DNA of 64,000 bases from Legionella erythra (GTDB taxonomy: Bacteria > Pseudomonadota > Gammaproteobacteria > Legionellales > Legionellaceae): positions 83,383-147,382 of the forward strand of contig NZ_LNYA01000018.1 in assembly GCF_001467615.1 (NCBI RefSeq), written 5' to 3'. Both the position numbers and the translations under genes were made by a program. Positions 26,366 to 36,145 of this stretch are shown one piece after another. Under the pieces are notes generated by a model that ran no database searches, was not told where the DNA came from, and saw only the letters and a list, made by a program, of their open reading frames with translations. Every line of letters begins with the position of its first letter. Within the stretch, counting starts at the first letter, position 1.

Positions 26366-29233
26366 ATGGGAAAAAAAACAATATTACGCGTAGAGGATGG
26401 CGTCAATCTCAACGAAAAGTTATTAACTCATTTAAAAGATGCGACAGACAGCGAGTTCACTATCCAGACGGCCTCCCTGACTGCCGATTTGCAACGCAGC
26501 TATCAATTGCGTGCCGACTCATTTAAGGATGCATTTTCTCTGATAGTCAAGTCCATTCCCAGGCAATCCAAATTATCATTTGACAGTGCGTCCTATCTGA
26601 AGTGGGCTGAAAGTGAATTTATTTTCAGCAAGGGGCTTTCAAGGGATCAATACGAAGAAATCCTGAAGAAATACACCCGCAAATTGCTCGAAGCATTAGT
26701 GACACACTGGCTCTGTCACGTCAAGGAGGAGCACCGTTGGAGTGAGGCCATCGAACTGCTTAATAAAGCGGAACAATACCATATCATGATGAAAGGGCGC
26801 CCGGATTTGGCCACGCTGACACCCGTCGATATTCAGGGGGAGCCCCATGTTATTCTGCAGTGGGACAGGCAATTACCGCCGCTTGCCCAAGAGACGCTCG
26901 ATGAACTTGGAAAAATAAAATCATTCCCGTTGCCGCATACCCCGGACTGGTTTCGCAACCTGCCTGTCCACCAACAGGTTTACCTCCATGGTCTGCGGCC
27001 AACGCCGACCAAACTCGACATGCTAAAAGGCAGTGTGAATGATTTTATCCTGTTGTGGAACGACATTAAAAAAGATAAAAGCATAGATAGCGATTTATTG
27101 AAAATTAAAAATCAAAGCGACGTCGTTCCGTCCTGGTTTTCGTCCCTGCCTTTGGCGCGCCGGGAATTTATTGCGGCAGTGATTAAATCATCCGTCAACC
27201 CCTTGATGGATATGAGTCAGGCTTTATCCGGGCTGAATCAAATGGTGGATGAAATGCAGTCTGGTAAACGCGTCAGCCCTCATCATCTGGCTGGGATGGC
27301 CGAACTGCCTTTCTGGTTTGTGTGTCTGCCGGATTATGAACAGCAATTACTGAAACATGTATTGGACAGCAATAAAAACATAGCTGAAGTCACTTCGTTT
27401 TTACCCAGTCGTTTGCGGACCTTGCCGGGCGTACCCAATTTTTGTGAACATAGGTTCATAATTATTAATCAAGGGGGCGATATTGTGCAGCATGTGGATG
27501 GACGTTACCGTTCGAGCCACGTTGGATCACGGGAAGTGAAAGGCTATCCTGAACAAGTCAGCCGCTTGCATACCCAGCGCAATGGTACCAGGATTCGAGA
27601 AGAAACCGGAAGAAAAGCCGGTAGAAAAAACATGCTGTTGCAAACGTTAATCAGTCCGGTTCCTTTTTCAGATGGTTTTATACCGGATCGCTATCTCGAA
27701 GCGCAACGTTTAAAGGTTGTTGATGCCCTGAGGCAGGAGAGCAAGGATAAAGGGGTTAAAATATTCACTTCCAACCATCCATTTAATGTGGCCCGCTATA
27801 TTTTATGGACGTCGTCCGAAGATGGCGAGTGCAAGTGCCTGCTGGACAGTGCTCGTGACTATTTAAAATTGTCCGACTATGAAAAGGATATAGACGGTTT
27901 AAAATTGCAGGATCATGAAAAACAGGCGTTGATTTCCCTGTTGAATCAGCGTGTTGCTTTCATTGCAGCCAATAAGAATCCCAAAGATTACCCTCTATTG
28001 AGCAATCTGGTGAATAAACTGGATGTTAGCCAGGTGAATTTCTCGATCGCTGAATGGCAGGATGTGGTCAAACAAGCGTTTAATGAAAGCAGGACGCTCA
28101 TTCAATTAAAGCAGGCGCCGACCGCTGTTCAAGGCTCACTCACTCAGGCTGCTCAAATCAAGCAGGCTCTGATTCACCTGTTTTACCATGAGAAAGACAA
28201 TTTAAAATGGCTGGATTGGCAGCCACTCATTGCTGAAGAGCTTCATTGGCAGTCACTGGCCAACAAGAACAAAGGCGCTTCATCCCTGCTTCAGGAAATA
28301 ACCGATCTGGCTTTATTGGCGAATGAATACGAAGCCGCACTGAATTCCGGTTGGGGGACGGCAACCTTTTTCGATTACAACGGCCGTGAACTTTATCTAA
28401 GCTCCCTTGAAAACCTTCTGATTATCAAGATGAAGGGGATAAGTTACGGCTCCTGTGTCAGCGGAAAAGATCGCAAGGCAATCGAGGCCATGCATACGGA
28501 TGCCATGTTGCTGTATCGACACATTTACGGCTATTGGCCCAGTTATAATGATACGGGGCTTGAACGCAGTCGTTTTGTGAATCTGGTAGCCAGGATTTAT
28601 TTAAGCCGGCACCAGCATGCGCACGCCGGACAGAATGCCCCCGGTTCCGAAGGATTGAAAACGCCGGATGTTTATTTACCCTCAGACATAGCGCAGGCTA
28701 TCCGTGAATTATCAGGGCAGCCGGATATTCTGACACGTGATGATGTTCTGGCCAGCAATAACGAGGTCAAACGCGTTGTTGAGGGCACAAAACGGCATAA
28801 TGATAAGATGCCTATTGACATTGAAGCGGCAAAAAAACTGTCAGATACTAGTCGTGTGGCTCTGTTGACCAAGTTGAAGGTCTTGATGGGGCAAATGAAA
28901 TATTGGCACAGCAAGACAACCGGTTTGGGTTGGAGCTGGAGTGCGCCGGCAGGGGTTACCAAAATTAAATCCATCCTTGATCGGTTTGATTCCAGCCAGC
29001 ATATCTCCGCTTCTGAAACGGTTTTAGCCGAGATTTATGCGGTGGTTAGGGAGAGGCCAATGACCAATCCCAAGCGCGACCCAACAACGCAGAAAGTTTA
29101 TGCCCTGCTGCGGGAGCTTTGTGTCAGCAAAGACCCTCAGTCAGTTATTGATGCGGTGTTGGAGATACTCGATTCTATTAAAGAGGAGTCCTTCTCGCCG
29201 AGCAGCGATGTCATAAGGGGGATAAAATTATAG
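26366..29233 (+). CDS. candidate Dot/Icm effector with CX5R phosphatase motif
   Basis: 955 residues with no signal peptide or TM helix. A phosphatase P-loop C697-V-S-G-K-D-R703 sits in SYGSCVSGKDRKAIEAMH, the same K-D-R form found in phosphoinositide phosphatases of the SopB/IpgD type and in the Legionella effectors SidF and SidP; the size is close to SidF (912 residues). The first half has three repeats: PDWFRNLP at 193, PSWFSSLP at 255 and PFWFVCLP at 315, spaced about 60 residues. The C-terminus has an acidic patch (SIKEESFS), as in Dot/Icm signals. Family assignment to SidF is a guess; the phosphatase motif is seen directly. Alone between a dodecin-like gene and dapB. Confidence 0.7.
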   Translation: MGKKTILRVEDGVNLNEKLLTHLKDATDSEFTIQTASLTADLQRSYQLRADSFKDAFSLIVKSIPRQSKLSFDSASYLKWAESEFIFSKGLSRDQYEEILKKYTRKLLEALVTHWLCHVKEEHRWSEAIELLNKAEQYHIMMKGRPDLATLTPVDIQGEPHVILQWDRQLPPLAQETLDELGKIKSFPLPHTPDWFRNLPVHQQVYLHGLRPTPTKLDMLKGSVNDFILLWNDIKKDKSIDSDLLKIKNQSDVVPSWFSSLPLARREFIAAVIKSSVNPLMDMSQALSGLNQMVDEMQSGKRVSPHHLAGMAELPFWFVCLPDYEQQLLKHVLDSNKNIAEVTSFLPSRLRTLPGVPNFCEHRFIIINQGGDIVQHVDGRYRSSHVGSREVKGYPEQVSRLHTQRNGTRIREETGRKAGRKNMLLQTLISPVPFSDGFIPDRYLEAQRLKVVDALRQESKDKGVKIFTSNHPFNVARYILWTSSEDGECKCLLDSARDYLKLSDYEKDIDGLKLQDHEKQALISLLNQRVAFIAANKNPKDYPLLSNLVNKLDVSQVNFSIAEWQDVVKQAFNESRTLIQLKQAPTAVQGSLTQAAQIKQALIHLFYHEKDNLKWLDWQPLIAEELHWQSLANKNKGASSLLQEITDLALLANEYEAALNSGWGTATFFDYNGRELYLSSLENLLIIKMKGISYGSCVSGKDRKAIEAMHTDAMLLYRHIYGYWPSYNDTGLERSRFVNLVARIYLSRHQHAHAGQNAPGSEGLKTPDVYLPSDIAQAIRELSGQPDILTRDDVLASNNEVKRVVEGTKRHNDKMPIDIEAAKKLSDTSRVALLTKLKVLMGQMKYWHSKTTGLGWSWSAPAGVTKIKSILDRFDSSQHISASETVLAEIYAVVRERPMTNPKRDPTTQKVYALLRELCVSKDPQSVIDAVLEILDSIKEESFSPSSDVIRGIKL

Positions 29234-29274
29234 CCCCGCTGCTCTGACTTCAGCGCCTGACGACGCCAGCGTCA

Positions 29275-30006
29275 TCAGAGGATGTGTTCGAGGCCATAGT
29301 ACAGGCCATCGAGCTGTTGTACCTTTTGACAACAGCGTACGATGCCCAGCATAAAACAGGCGCGATCAATGCTGTCATGGGTAATTGACAGGGTTTCACC
29401 CAGGGAGCCAAAAGTGACTTGCTGACGGGCAATGACCCCGGGCAGTCTGAGTGAATGAATACGAACGTCCTGATGTTGGCAACCACGGGCACCTGTAAGC
29501 AGTTCGTGCCCCGCTGGTGGTGCAGCGCTGGTTTCCCTGGCCTTGGCTATCATTTCGGCCGTTTTTAATGCAGTACCAGACGGCGCGTCGTATTTTTGCG
29601 GGTGGTGCGTTTCAATAATTTCAACGTCGCCAAGGTAGCGCGCTGCCTGCGCTGCGAAACGCATCATCAAGACCGCACTGATAGAAAAATTCGGCGCAAT
29701 GATGCCGCCAAGCTTTTTGGCATGACTTCGTTCTGTTAAGTCCGCGATTTGTTTATCCAGTAAGCCTGACGTACCAATAACCGGATGGGCGCCGCTTTCA
29801 ATGATGGCCAGGGTATTTTCAAATACACTGTCGGCGCGTGTGAGATCAATCACTATACTGGCCTGCTTCTCAGCAATGGCTCGGCGCAGATCATCCTGAC
29901 GGGACAAGGCGCCCACCAGTTCAAAATCAGGATGCTTGGCGATGGTTTCGCAGGCCAGGGCGCCCATTTTGCCCAGGGCGCCATTTACAATAACGCGAGC
30001 CGTCAT
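29275..30006 (-). CDS. dapB: 4-hydroxy-tetrahydrodipicolinate reductase
   Basis: 243 residues from the ATG at 30006 (CGGAGA upstream; MTARVIVNGALGKMG is the expected nucleotide-binding N-terminus). Catalytic region IETHHPQKYDAPSGTALKTAE holds the paired His and the Lys of DapB. It makes tetrahydrodipicolinate for lysine and peptidoglycan. The C-terminus is short but complete. Convergent with the effector candidate, 41 bases apart. Confidence 0.94.
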   Translation of the reverse strand: MTARVIVNGALGKMGALACETIAKHPDFELVGALSRQDDLRRAIAEKQASIVIDLTRADSVFENTLAIIESGAHPVIGTSGLLDKQIADLTERSHAKKLGGIIAPNFSISAVLMMRFAAQAARYLGDVEIIETHHPQKYDAPSGTALKTAEMIAKARETSAAPPAGHELLTGARGCQHQDVRIHSLRLPGVIARQQVTFGSLGETLSITHDSIDRACFMLGIVRCCQKVQQLDGLYYGLEHIL

Positions 30007-30043
30007 GTGTTTTCTCCGTGAATAAATTAGAATGAGTGAGCGG

Positions 30044-30232
30044 TTATCGAGCGGAAGCCGGTTTTTTTTCGGATTCTTTAAGGACGCGCATAGCCCACAT
30101 GCTCGCCGGTATCCAGCCAATGATAGAGGCTTGCATAATCAGAGCCATGACAGCACCGCCTGGGTTGTCCTTAATCAGCAGGACTAGCCATGGGAAAGCC
30201 ATTGATAAAAGGAAAAAAAACAGTCGTTTCAT
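30044..30232 (-). CDS. Pmp3/YqaE-like small membrane protein
   Basis: 62 residues from the ATG at 30232, with two hydrophobic stretches (MKRLFFFLLSMAFPWLVLLI and AVMALIMQASIIGWIPASMW). The second ends in GWIPA, the family hallmark position (GYIPGxxHA). Pmp3-type proteins affect membrane potential and stress tolerance. Upstream of dapB on the same strand, 37 bases away; may be cotranscribed. Confidence 0.65.
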   Translation of the reverse strand: MKRLFFFLLSMAFPWLVLLIKDNPGGAVMALIMQASIIGWIPASMWAMRVLKESEKKPASAR

Positions 30233-30424
30233 CGAACAATACCCTGGAACATAGATAAATAAAGTATACACTGATCAAATTTCATTTGGCGAATCCTCCA
30301 TGAAATAAGGCAATATCTTGCAATTAGCCGCCAAACATTGTACATTGCATGCGCATTTTGCAATGAACGTGGTATTCAATTATTTTTGCAATAGGCCACT
30401 CGCAACTTCAATAAAGTCTCTCGA

Positions 30425-30449
30425 CAAACAGGCGGAATTGTTCCTGTTT
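30425..30449 (+). promoter_or_regulatory. hairpin in the rocC leader
   Basis: AAACAGG / CCTGTTT 7-bp stem about 25 bases before the rocC start, followed by a short T-run (TTTTTC). It could be an attenuator or a site for self-control by an RNA chaperone. Weak evidence. Confidence 0.3.
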
Positions 30450-30474
30450 TTCGATTATTCAACAAGGTTTTAGC

Positions 30475-31155
30475 ATGAGAAGGCAAGCGCTTCATCCTCT
30501 GACAGCAGTAATTAACAAATCTCAAAAAAACCAATCCAAACGAGCGCGGCACGAGGCGTTAAACTGGCTGGGCAGGAAATTCCCTGAGGCATTCGATAAC
30601 AGCCAGCGCATTCAGCCGTTAAAGTCTGGCATTATGGATGATATTCTCGCCTATGCTGATGAAGCGGCTGAAGCCGGTTTATCGAAAAGTAAATTGCGTG
30701 AAGCGGTGGTTATCTTTACGCGCCGTCTTGATTACCTGGCTTGTCTTAAAGCGCGGGAAATGCGAATTGATTTGCAGGGTAATCCGGTTTCTGTTGTCAC
30801 AGAAGAAGAGGCGGAGCGTGCAGCAGTCAAAATCAAGCGGCGGATTGAAAAGGGACTTAAAAACGCCCGCAATGCGGCAGAAAATAAAGCAGCACCCACC
30901 GCAACCTTGAAAAGCGAAGCCCCGGCGTACCCGTCTTATCCTCAACAGGCTACCGATTACGCATCACAATATGCCGAACGTTTATCGGCTTACAGCGCAT
31001 CGGGTCCGGCGGGTGTGATGCAAACCAACCGCAGTGCAGCCGTGACGGTGACGCATCGCAACACCAAAAAGGCTTACGATCCCGAGGCTGTTGCCCGCCT
31101 GAAGGAAAAATTGGGATTGTCCCGGCGCGAAGAAGAGAAAGAATCCACCAGTTAA
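30475..31155 (+). CDS. rocC: ProQ/FinO-domain RNA chaperone RocC
   Basis: 226 residues. ProQ/FinO domain at about 20-115: NWLGRKFPEAFD, IQPLKSGIMDDILAYA, KLREAVVIFTRRLDYLACLK, IDLQGNPVSVVTEEEA. A basic, Ala/Lys/Arg-rich linker and tail follow. In L. pneumophila the ProQ/FinO protein RocC, in the same neighbourhood upstream of pyk-pgk-gap-tkt, binds the sRNA RocR and represses competence genes; identity is based on domain plus gene position. The ATG is preceded by CAAGG. Confidence 0.85.
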   Translation: MRRQALHPLTAVINKSQKNQSKRARHEALNWLGRKFPEAFDNSQRIQPLKSGIMDDILAYADEAAEAGLSKSKLREAVVIFTRRLDYLACLKAREMRIDLQGNPVSVVTEEEAERAAVKIKRRIEKGLKNARNAAENKAAPTATLKSEAPAYPSYPQQATDYASQYAERLSAYSASGPAGVMQTNRSAAVTVTHRNTKKAYDPEAVARLKEKLGLSRREEEKESTS

Positions 31156-31196
31156 TAGCAAACGAAATCGCCTTACCCCGTGCGTTATACACAACC

Positions 31197-31455
31197 ATCT
31201 TGAATCGAGGTATGTACTGGATTCCGCGCATAAAGCGCGGAACGTCGGCAATTGGTATTGATTGTGGTTGAATTTCAAGACCAGCGCATCGTCAGGCTGA
31301 AGTGAGCACATCGCTCAAGGAACGCATCGCCCTGTGATAGCTAAACTGCCTTTGCCTACGTGCTGTGCTTTATGCACAGCATCCATTCGATCTTGAATCG
31401 AGGGTACTGAATTTTGTGCATAACGCGGGTAGTCGTTCTGGTTGAATTTTCAAGG
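31197..31455. repeat. diverged tandem repeat with hairpins downstream of rocC
   Basis: Two related modules: ATCTTGAATCGAGG occurs at 31197-31210 and again at 31390-31403, and GGTTGAATTTCAAG at 31266-31279 recurs with one extra T at 31441-31455. Each module has a hairpin close by: TTCCGCG/CGCGGAA (31222-31242) and TGCTGTGC/GCACAGCA (31361-31381). The intergenic region between convergent rocC and the deacetylase gene is otherwise gene-free. Confidence 0.6.
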
Positions 31456-31484
31456 CAAACGCCCTGGTTTGCATGCAGTGTCTT

Positions 31485-32222
31485 TTATTTAAAGCGCAAG
31501 GAATTGAAAAGCAATCGCGCCCCTAAATAAAAACGGTGTGATGGTGATAACATGGGTTTATTGACGGGCCAGAATTCCTCGGCATTGATGCGATAGATGA
31601 GGCCATGAATATTATGCCAGTTCCAATTTGATGCTGAGCCGATGCGCATCCTGTAGGTGTAATGCTTTTTGACATAGCGGTTAACGCGATTATTCATGCT
31701 GCCGTAAGGGTAGATGAAGGTGTCTGGTGTGTAGCCGGTTTTTTGCTCAAGGAGGTGTTTGGCCGCCACGACCTCGGTTTCCAGGCAGGTATCCTGAGCG
31801 GTCAAATGGCGATGAGTCATGCCGTGAACAGCTGGAATGACAAGGCCTGAAGCCACCATTTCGTTAATTTCTTTCCAGGTACACAAGGTCGCATAACTTT
31901 GATAAGAGGCCATGGCTTCCGCATAAGGCACACCCAATCGTGTTGCGTCATCAAGTGTCGTGTCGTCAAGGATAAGACCGACGGGAATGGCCAGAACAGC
32001 TTTGATGCGGTATTGCTTCAACAAAGGAAAAACATCACGGTAAAAATCATAATAGGCATCGTCAAATGTCAGGCAAAGGTTTAGACGCCTTCGGTCTAAT
32101 GCTTCGCCGGGAATAACAAAGGCATCCTGCTTTGCCAATGCCTGTAAATGTTGTTCAAAGTTGCGGCTGTGATCGGGTAATAAAGGATTTGAAACACGAT
32201 GATACATTAAAACAACTAGCAT
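31485..32222 (-). CDS. polysaccharide deacetylase (NodB-type)
   Basis: 245 residues. MYHRVSN at the N-terminus, NLCLTFDDAYYDFY (TFDD motif: catalytic base and metal Asp), and the metal His pair in VHGMTHRHL, followed by TFIYPYGSMN. It removes N- or O-acyl groups from cell-surface sugars. No signal peptide is visible. It overlaps the O-antigen ligase-like gene by 7 bases, suggesting a joint role in surface polysaccharide making. Confidence 0.88.
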   Translation of the reverse strand: MLVVLMYHRVSNPLLPDHSRNFEQHLQALAKQDAFVIPGEALDRRRLNLCLTFDDAYYDFYRDVFPLLKQYRIKAVLAIPVGLILDDTTLDDATRLGVPYAEAMASYQSYATLCTWKEINEMVASGLVIPAVHGMTHRHLTAQDTCLETEVVAAKHLLEQKTGYTPDTFIYPYGSMNNRVNRYVKKHYTYRMRIGSASNWNWHNIHGLIYRINAEEFWPVNKPMLSPSHRFYLGARLLFNSLRFK

Positions 32223-33481
32223 ACCGTATTACCTAAAGCAATTGAGTCTCGACGAGGTGAGGGATTTTTCTCCAGGGACTCGCCTAATGCGATGGCGGCA
32301 AAAAACACTAAAAAATCCCCGGTATTGGAAAATAACAAAAAGGAATCGGATAGATTGGCAACGATGAAACTGCAAAGCAAGGCAATCATCAGGGGCCGCA
32401 TGTCTTTCAAATTGCGGCAGGCGTAAAAGAAGGCCAGGAAAAAAACGGCCAACACGAGAAGACCAATGACACCGTATTCAGCTGCGATCAACCAGTACTG
32501 ATTATGCGGATCCAGTAGATTTTTGCCCCAGGCAGGAATTGGTTGCTCCTGCCGGTAACTATAAGTAAACCCAGCTGTTCCTGTGCCCCAAACCGGATGC
32601 GCCAGAAACAGTTTCTTTGCATATTGGTGAAACTGCAGCCTGAAGCCAACCGAGGTATTTTTGTTATTCCCTTCCTGATAATTCTGAACATCATGAACAA
32701 TGGCTTTTACGCCGGTGTTAAGTGCCATGCTATGGTAAGCGACCAGCAAGGCGCATGGTAAAATAATAATGATATACAATGGCATTTTGCGGGCCGGGAT
32801 GCTTTGCCATAAAAACAGGATCAGCAACAGCGAATAAATCACATATCCCGTGCGGCCGGTGTTAATAAAGAGGGTTTGATAACTGAACAGCAGAGCAAGT
32901 GCTGCATATCCCAGGCGTAAAGGCGTTTTTTTAGGAGTACGCGCCAGGTTTGCGCTTAAAAAAGCGGCGAATGCCATGTAAAAGCCAGTCACGATGTGGT
33001 TATGAAATACCGCCCCGGGGTCATTGACTGGATTCATGGTTACCCAGCTTAAGGCTTTAAGAAAGGAAATCAGCAAGGTGATGGTCATGGCGCCAAGAAA
33101 CGCGTGTATCGCGAGCCAACGCAAGCGCGGGTGCTGAAAGGCCAGGGCAATAAAAGGGATAAATAAGAATTTGGAATATTTGTTTATAAAAATCAATTTG
33201 CTTTTCCAATCAGCGATGCCGGTTATGGAGCCGAGAAGAACAAGCGTAAACAAGGTTAAAATGGCGTAAAACCAGGGTTCGCGTATAATTTTTACCATGT
33301 CCTGGCGTAAATCGGGGCTTAAACTGGCTGCCAGAAGACCACCAATTAAGGTAATGGATTTTAAGGTCATGCTAAGCGGCAGGGTAAACATACTCAAGAC
33401 AAACAAAAACGCAGCAACTCGTTGCCAATTCAATTGTTTGAAATTAAACACACACCACCCTTTGTTGCTGACGCCGATCAA
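32216..33481 (-). CDS. O-antigen ligase family (WaaL/RfaL-like) membrane protein
   Basis: About 421 residues with some ten hydrophobic segments and the long periplasmic loop typical of Wzy_C ligases, including VGFRLQFHQYAKKLFLAHPVWG and TGTAGF then DPHNQYWLIAAEYGVIGLL, a conserved DPHNxYL-like motif. It would join O-antigen or a similar polymer to lipid A-core. The start is uncertain: TTG at 33481 or GTG at 33451 with an AGGGTGG upstream. Overlaps the deacetylase gene. Confidence 0.85.
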   Translation of the reverse strand: MIGVSNKGWCVFNFKQLNWQRVAAFLFVLSMFTLPLSMTLKSITLIGGLLAASLSPDLRQDMVKIIREPWFYAILTLFTLVLLGSITGIADWKSKLIFINKYSKFLFIPFIALAFQHPRLRWLAIHAFLGAMTITLLISFLKALSWVTMNPVNDPGAVFHNHIVTGFYMAFAAFLSANLARTPKKTPLRLGYAALALLFSYQTLFINTGRTGYVIYSLLLILFLWQSIPARKMPLYIIIILPCALLVAYHSMALNTGVKAIVHDVQNYQEGNNKNTSVGFRLQFHQYAKKLFLAHPVWGTGTAGFTYSYRQEQPIPAWGKNLLDPHNQYWLIAAEYGVIGLLVLAVFFLAFFYACRNLKDMRPLMIALLCSFIVANLSDSFLLFSNTGDFLVFFAAIALGESLEKNPSPRRDSIALGNTVC

Positions 33482-33546
33482 AGCCCGATCATAGCATAGC
33501 TTCGATCAGCAAAGCGAATATGTCAGTATGTCGATACCCATGCCCC

Positions 33547-34965
33547 TTACAACTGCACGATTTCCATGCAGTTTGTCCCCCCTGCTTTTCCTATTGTACT
33601 GCCGCGGGTCAGCAGCACGTAGCCCCGGGCTTTAAGCAGGGATTTGTGCTTGAGTTGATTGACAACCCAATTATTCACTTCCTGGACAGGAATGTTGTGG
33701 TAAGGGAGAAGGATGGGGAATACGTTATTGACCAGGCATAGTTTGCCGACCGTACGCTCATTGGCCGTGACGGCGTAAATGGGGACATTGCTGAATTGAC
33801 GCGACATCCAGATGGCGCTGGCGCCTGATTCGGTCATGGCGATGATGGCTCGAATAGGAAAGTGATTGGCGGCATGCATGGTCGCCATGGCAATCGCCTG
33901 ATCGGCGCGGTGATAATGACAGGTTTCCTTGTCGGCTGTGTACAGGAAGGAGGTATGTTTCTCAGAACTTAAGCAAATTTTCTCCATCATGGTAACGACT
34001 TTGACAGGAAATTTACCCGTGGCGGTTTCTGCGGACAACATGACGGCATCGGTGCCATCGAGAATGGCGTTAGCTACATCCGAAACTTCGGCACGGGTCG
34101 GTTGCGGGTGCGTAATCATGGATTCCATCATTTGGGTTGCAGTAATTACAACTTTATCGAGCCGTCTCGCCTGTTCGATAATACGCTTCTGAATGGCCGG
34201 TACTTCCGCCGCACCCACCTCCACGCCCAAATCACCGCGCGCCACCATCACGGCATCGGCCGCATTGATGATTTCAGTGAGATTATGCAGGGCTTCGGTG
34301 CGTTCAATTTTGGCGATGATGGGTACATCCGGTGCGCCAAATGTCGCCAATAATTCGCGGGCTTCCCGAATGTCATGCTTGTCTTTGACAAATGACAGGG
34401 TGAGGTAATCGATATCAATACTGACCGCAATACGCATGTCGTCGCGGTCTTTGTCTGTTAATGCTTTGGCGGCGAGACCACCGCCGCGGCGGTTCAAGCC
34501 CTTGTTATTTTTAAGCACACCGCCTTCCAGCACGTTGCAGACGATTTGGGGCGGGGCTACCGATGTGACCTCAAGTTCGATCATGCCGTCATCGAGGAGC
34601 AAGAGGTCGCCCGGCTGCACCTCATAACAGAGGTTTTCATAAGCGACGCTGACCCATTGTTCATTGCCCAAGGCCTTGTTGGCGCAGTCCAGGATAAATG
34701 ATTGGCCATTGACCAGGGTAATGTGATGGTGTTCAAAACGGCCAATGCGAAGTTTGGGGCCCTGCAGATCAGCCATGACAGCAATGGGGCGCTCCAGTTC
34801 TGCCGCGATGGTTTTGGCTTGCTTGATGGTATCCAGGACGGTCCTGTCGGCGTGAGAAAAATTCACCCGAAACACATCAACCCCTGCGGCGATGATGGCA
34901 CGCAGGGTGTCGGGTTGACTGCAGGCAGGTCCTAAGGTGGCAACAATTTTAGTTCGACGGTTCAT
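33547..34965 (-). CDS. pyk: pyruvate kinase
   Basis: 472 residues from the ATG at 34965 ([16 protein letters not shown]); a TTG five codons upstream is possible. Motifs: [32 protein letters not shown] with the catalytic Lys, [12 protein letters not shown], and [11 protein letters not shown]. Last enzyme of glycolysis. Last gene of tkt-gap-pgk-pyk, with its start inside the pgk tail, so translation is coupled. Confidence 0.96.
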   Translation of the reverse strand: MNRRTKIVATLGPACSQPDTLRAIIAAGVDVFRVNFSHADRTVLDTIKQAKTIAAELERPIAVMADLQGPKLRIGRFEHHHITLVNGQSFILDCANKALGNEQWVSVAYENLCYEVQPGDLLLLDDGMIELEVTSVAPPQIVCNVLEGGVLKNNKGLNRRGGGLAAKALTDKDRDDMRIAVSIDIDYLTLSFVKDKHDIREARELLATFGAPDVPIIAKIERTEALHNLTEIINAADAVMVARGDLGVEVGAAEVPAIQKRIIEQARRLDKVVITATQMMESMITHPQPTRAEVSDVANAILDGTDAVMLSAETATGKFPVKVVTMMEKICLSSEKHTSFLYTADKETCHYHRADQAIAMATMHAANHFPIRAIIAMTESGASAIWMSRQFSNVPIYAVTANERTVGKLCLVNNVFPILLPYHNIPVQEVNNWVVNQLKHKSLLKARGYVLLTRGSTIGKAGGTNCMEIVQL

Positions 34966-36136
34966 GGGCTCGCTCTTCAAGAATAGCTACGGCAGGTAAG
35001 GTTTTGCCTTCGAGATATTCGAGAAAAGCACCACCTCCTGTGGATATATAGGAAATCTGTTCATTCAGATCATACAGATCAATAGCTGCCAGGGTATCGC
35101 CGCCGCCGGCAATGGAAAACGCGTTGCTATCGGCGATGGCGATGGCGACGGCCCGGGTTCCATAAGCAAACTGCGGGAATTCAAAAACGCCGAGCGGCCC
35201 GTTCCAGATAATGGTTTCCGCTTCTTCAATGATGTCGACATAATGACTAATCGTGTCAGGCCCGATGTCCATGATCATGTCATCGGTGGCGACGCCATGT
35301 AAGGATTTATTAAATGCCGGGCAATTGTCGCTGAAGGATTTACCCACCACCACATCCGTCGGTAAGGGGATGTTGCAGCCTTTTGCTTCCGCCAGGGTTA
35401 AGACGGCGCGTGCTTCATCCAATAAGGATTCTTCGTACAGGGACATGCCAATTTCATGCCCTTGCGCTTTTAAAAAGGTATTGACGAGACCGCCGCCCAA
35501 GATCAAATGATCAACTAAGCCCACCAATTCGCGAAGCAGGGACAGTTTGGTGGAGACTTTGGAGCCGCCAACAATGGCGACGATGGGTTTTTTCGGATCT
35601 TTCAGCACGTGTTCCAATGCTTCAAGCTCACTCACCAGCAGCGGGCCTGCGGCGGCGACCGGTGCGTATTGCGCCACGCCATAGGTTGACGCGTGTGCAC
35701 GATGCGCTGTTCCAAATGCGTCCATGATAAAAATATCGCACAACGCCGCTAATTTTTTAGCCAGTATGTGGTCATAACCCGTTTCGCCGACATTGAATCG
35801 GACATTTTCACAGACCACTAATTCACCGGGTTTGACATCCACGCCCTCGAGGTAGTCGCTGACAAAACGGACGGGGTAATCAAGGTGTTGACCGAGGTAA
35901 TACGCAATGGGCTCTAAAGAAAACCGTTTTTCAAATTTACCTTCTTCCGGTCGTCCCAAATGGGACAGGACAATGACGCCAGCACCTGCTTCCAGCGCGG
36001 CTTTCAAGGTCGGCAGGGCCGCCTGCAGACGTTGATCACTGGTAATGAGTCCATCCTTAATGGGAACGTTTAAATCTTCGCGGATGAGTACCTTTTTTCC
36101 ACGCAGATCCAAATCACGCATCTTGATTAAATTCAT
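34949..36136 (-). CDS. pgk: phosphoglycerate kinase
   Basis: 395 residues with [60 protein letters not shown] and the nucleotide site [13 protein letters not shown]. Converts 1,3-bisphosphoglycerate to 3-phosphoglycerate. It is 9 bases downstream of gap. Confidence 0.97.
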   Translation of the reverse strand: MNLIKMRDLDLRGKKVLIREDLNVPIKDGLITSDQRLQAALPTLKAALEAGAGVIVLSHLGRPEEGKFEKRFSLEPIAYYLGQHLDYPVRFVSDYLEGVDVKPGELVVCENVRFNVGETGYDHILAKKLAALCDIFIMDAFGTAHRAHASTYGVAQYAPVAAAGPLLVSELEALEHVLKDPKKPIVAIVGGSKVSTKLSLLRELVGLVDHLILGGGLVNTFLKAQGHEIGMSLYEESLLDEARAVLTLAEAKGCNIPLPTDVVVGKSFSDNCPAFNKSLHGVATDDMIMDIGPDTISHYVDIIEEAETIIWNGPLGVFEFPQFAYGTRAVAIAIADSNAFSIAGGGDTLAAIDLYDLNEQISYISTGGGAFLEYLEGKTLPAVAILEERAHEPSN

Positions 36137-36145
36137 AATCGATCC

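Noticed and set aside
31156..31484. CRISPR-like repeat downstream of rocC
   Set aside because: Only two diverged copies with unequal spacing; no array or cas genes anywhere in the window.
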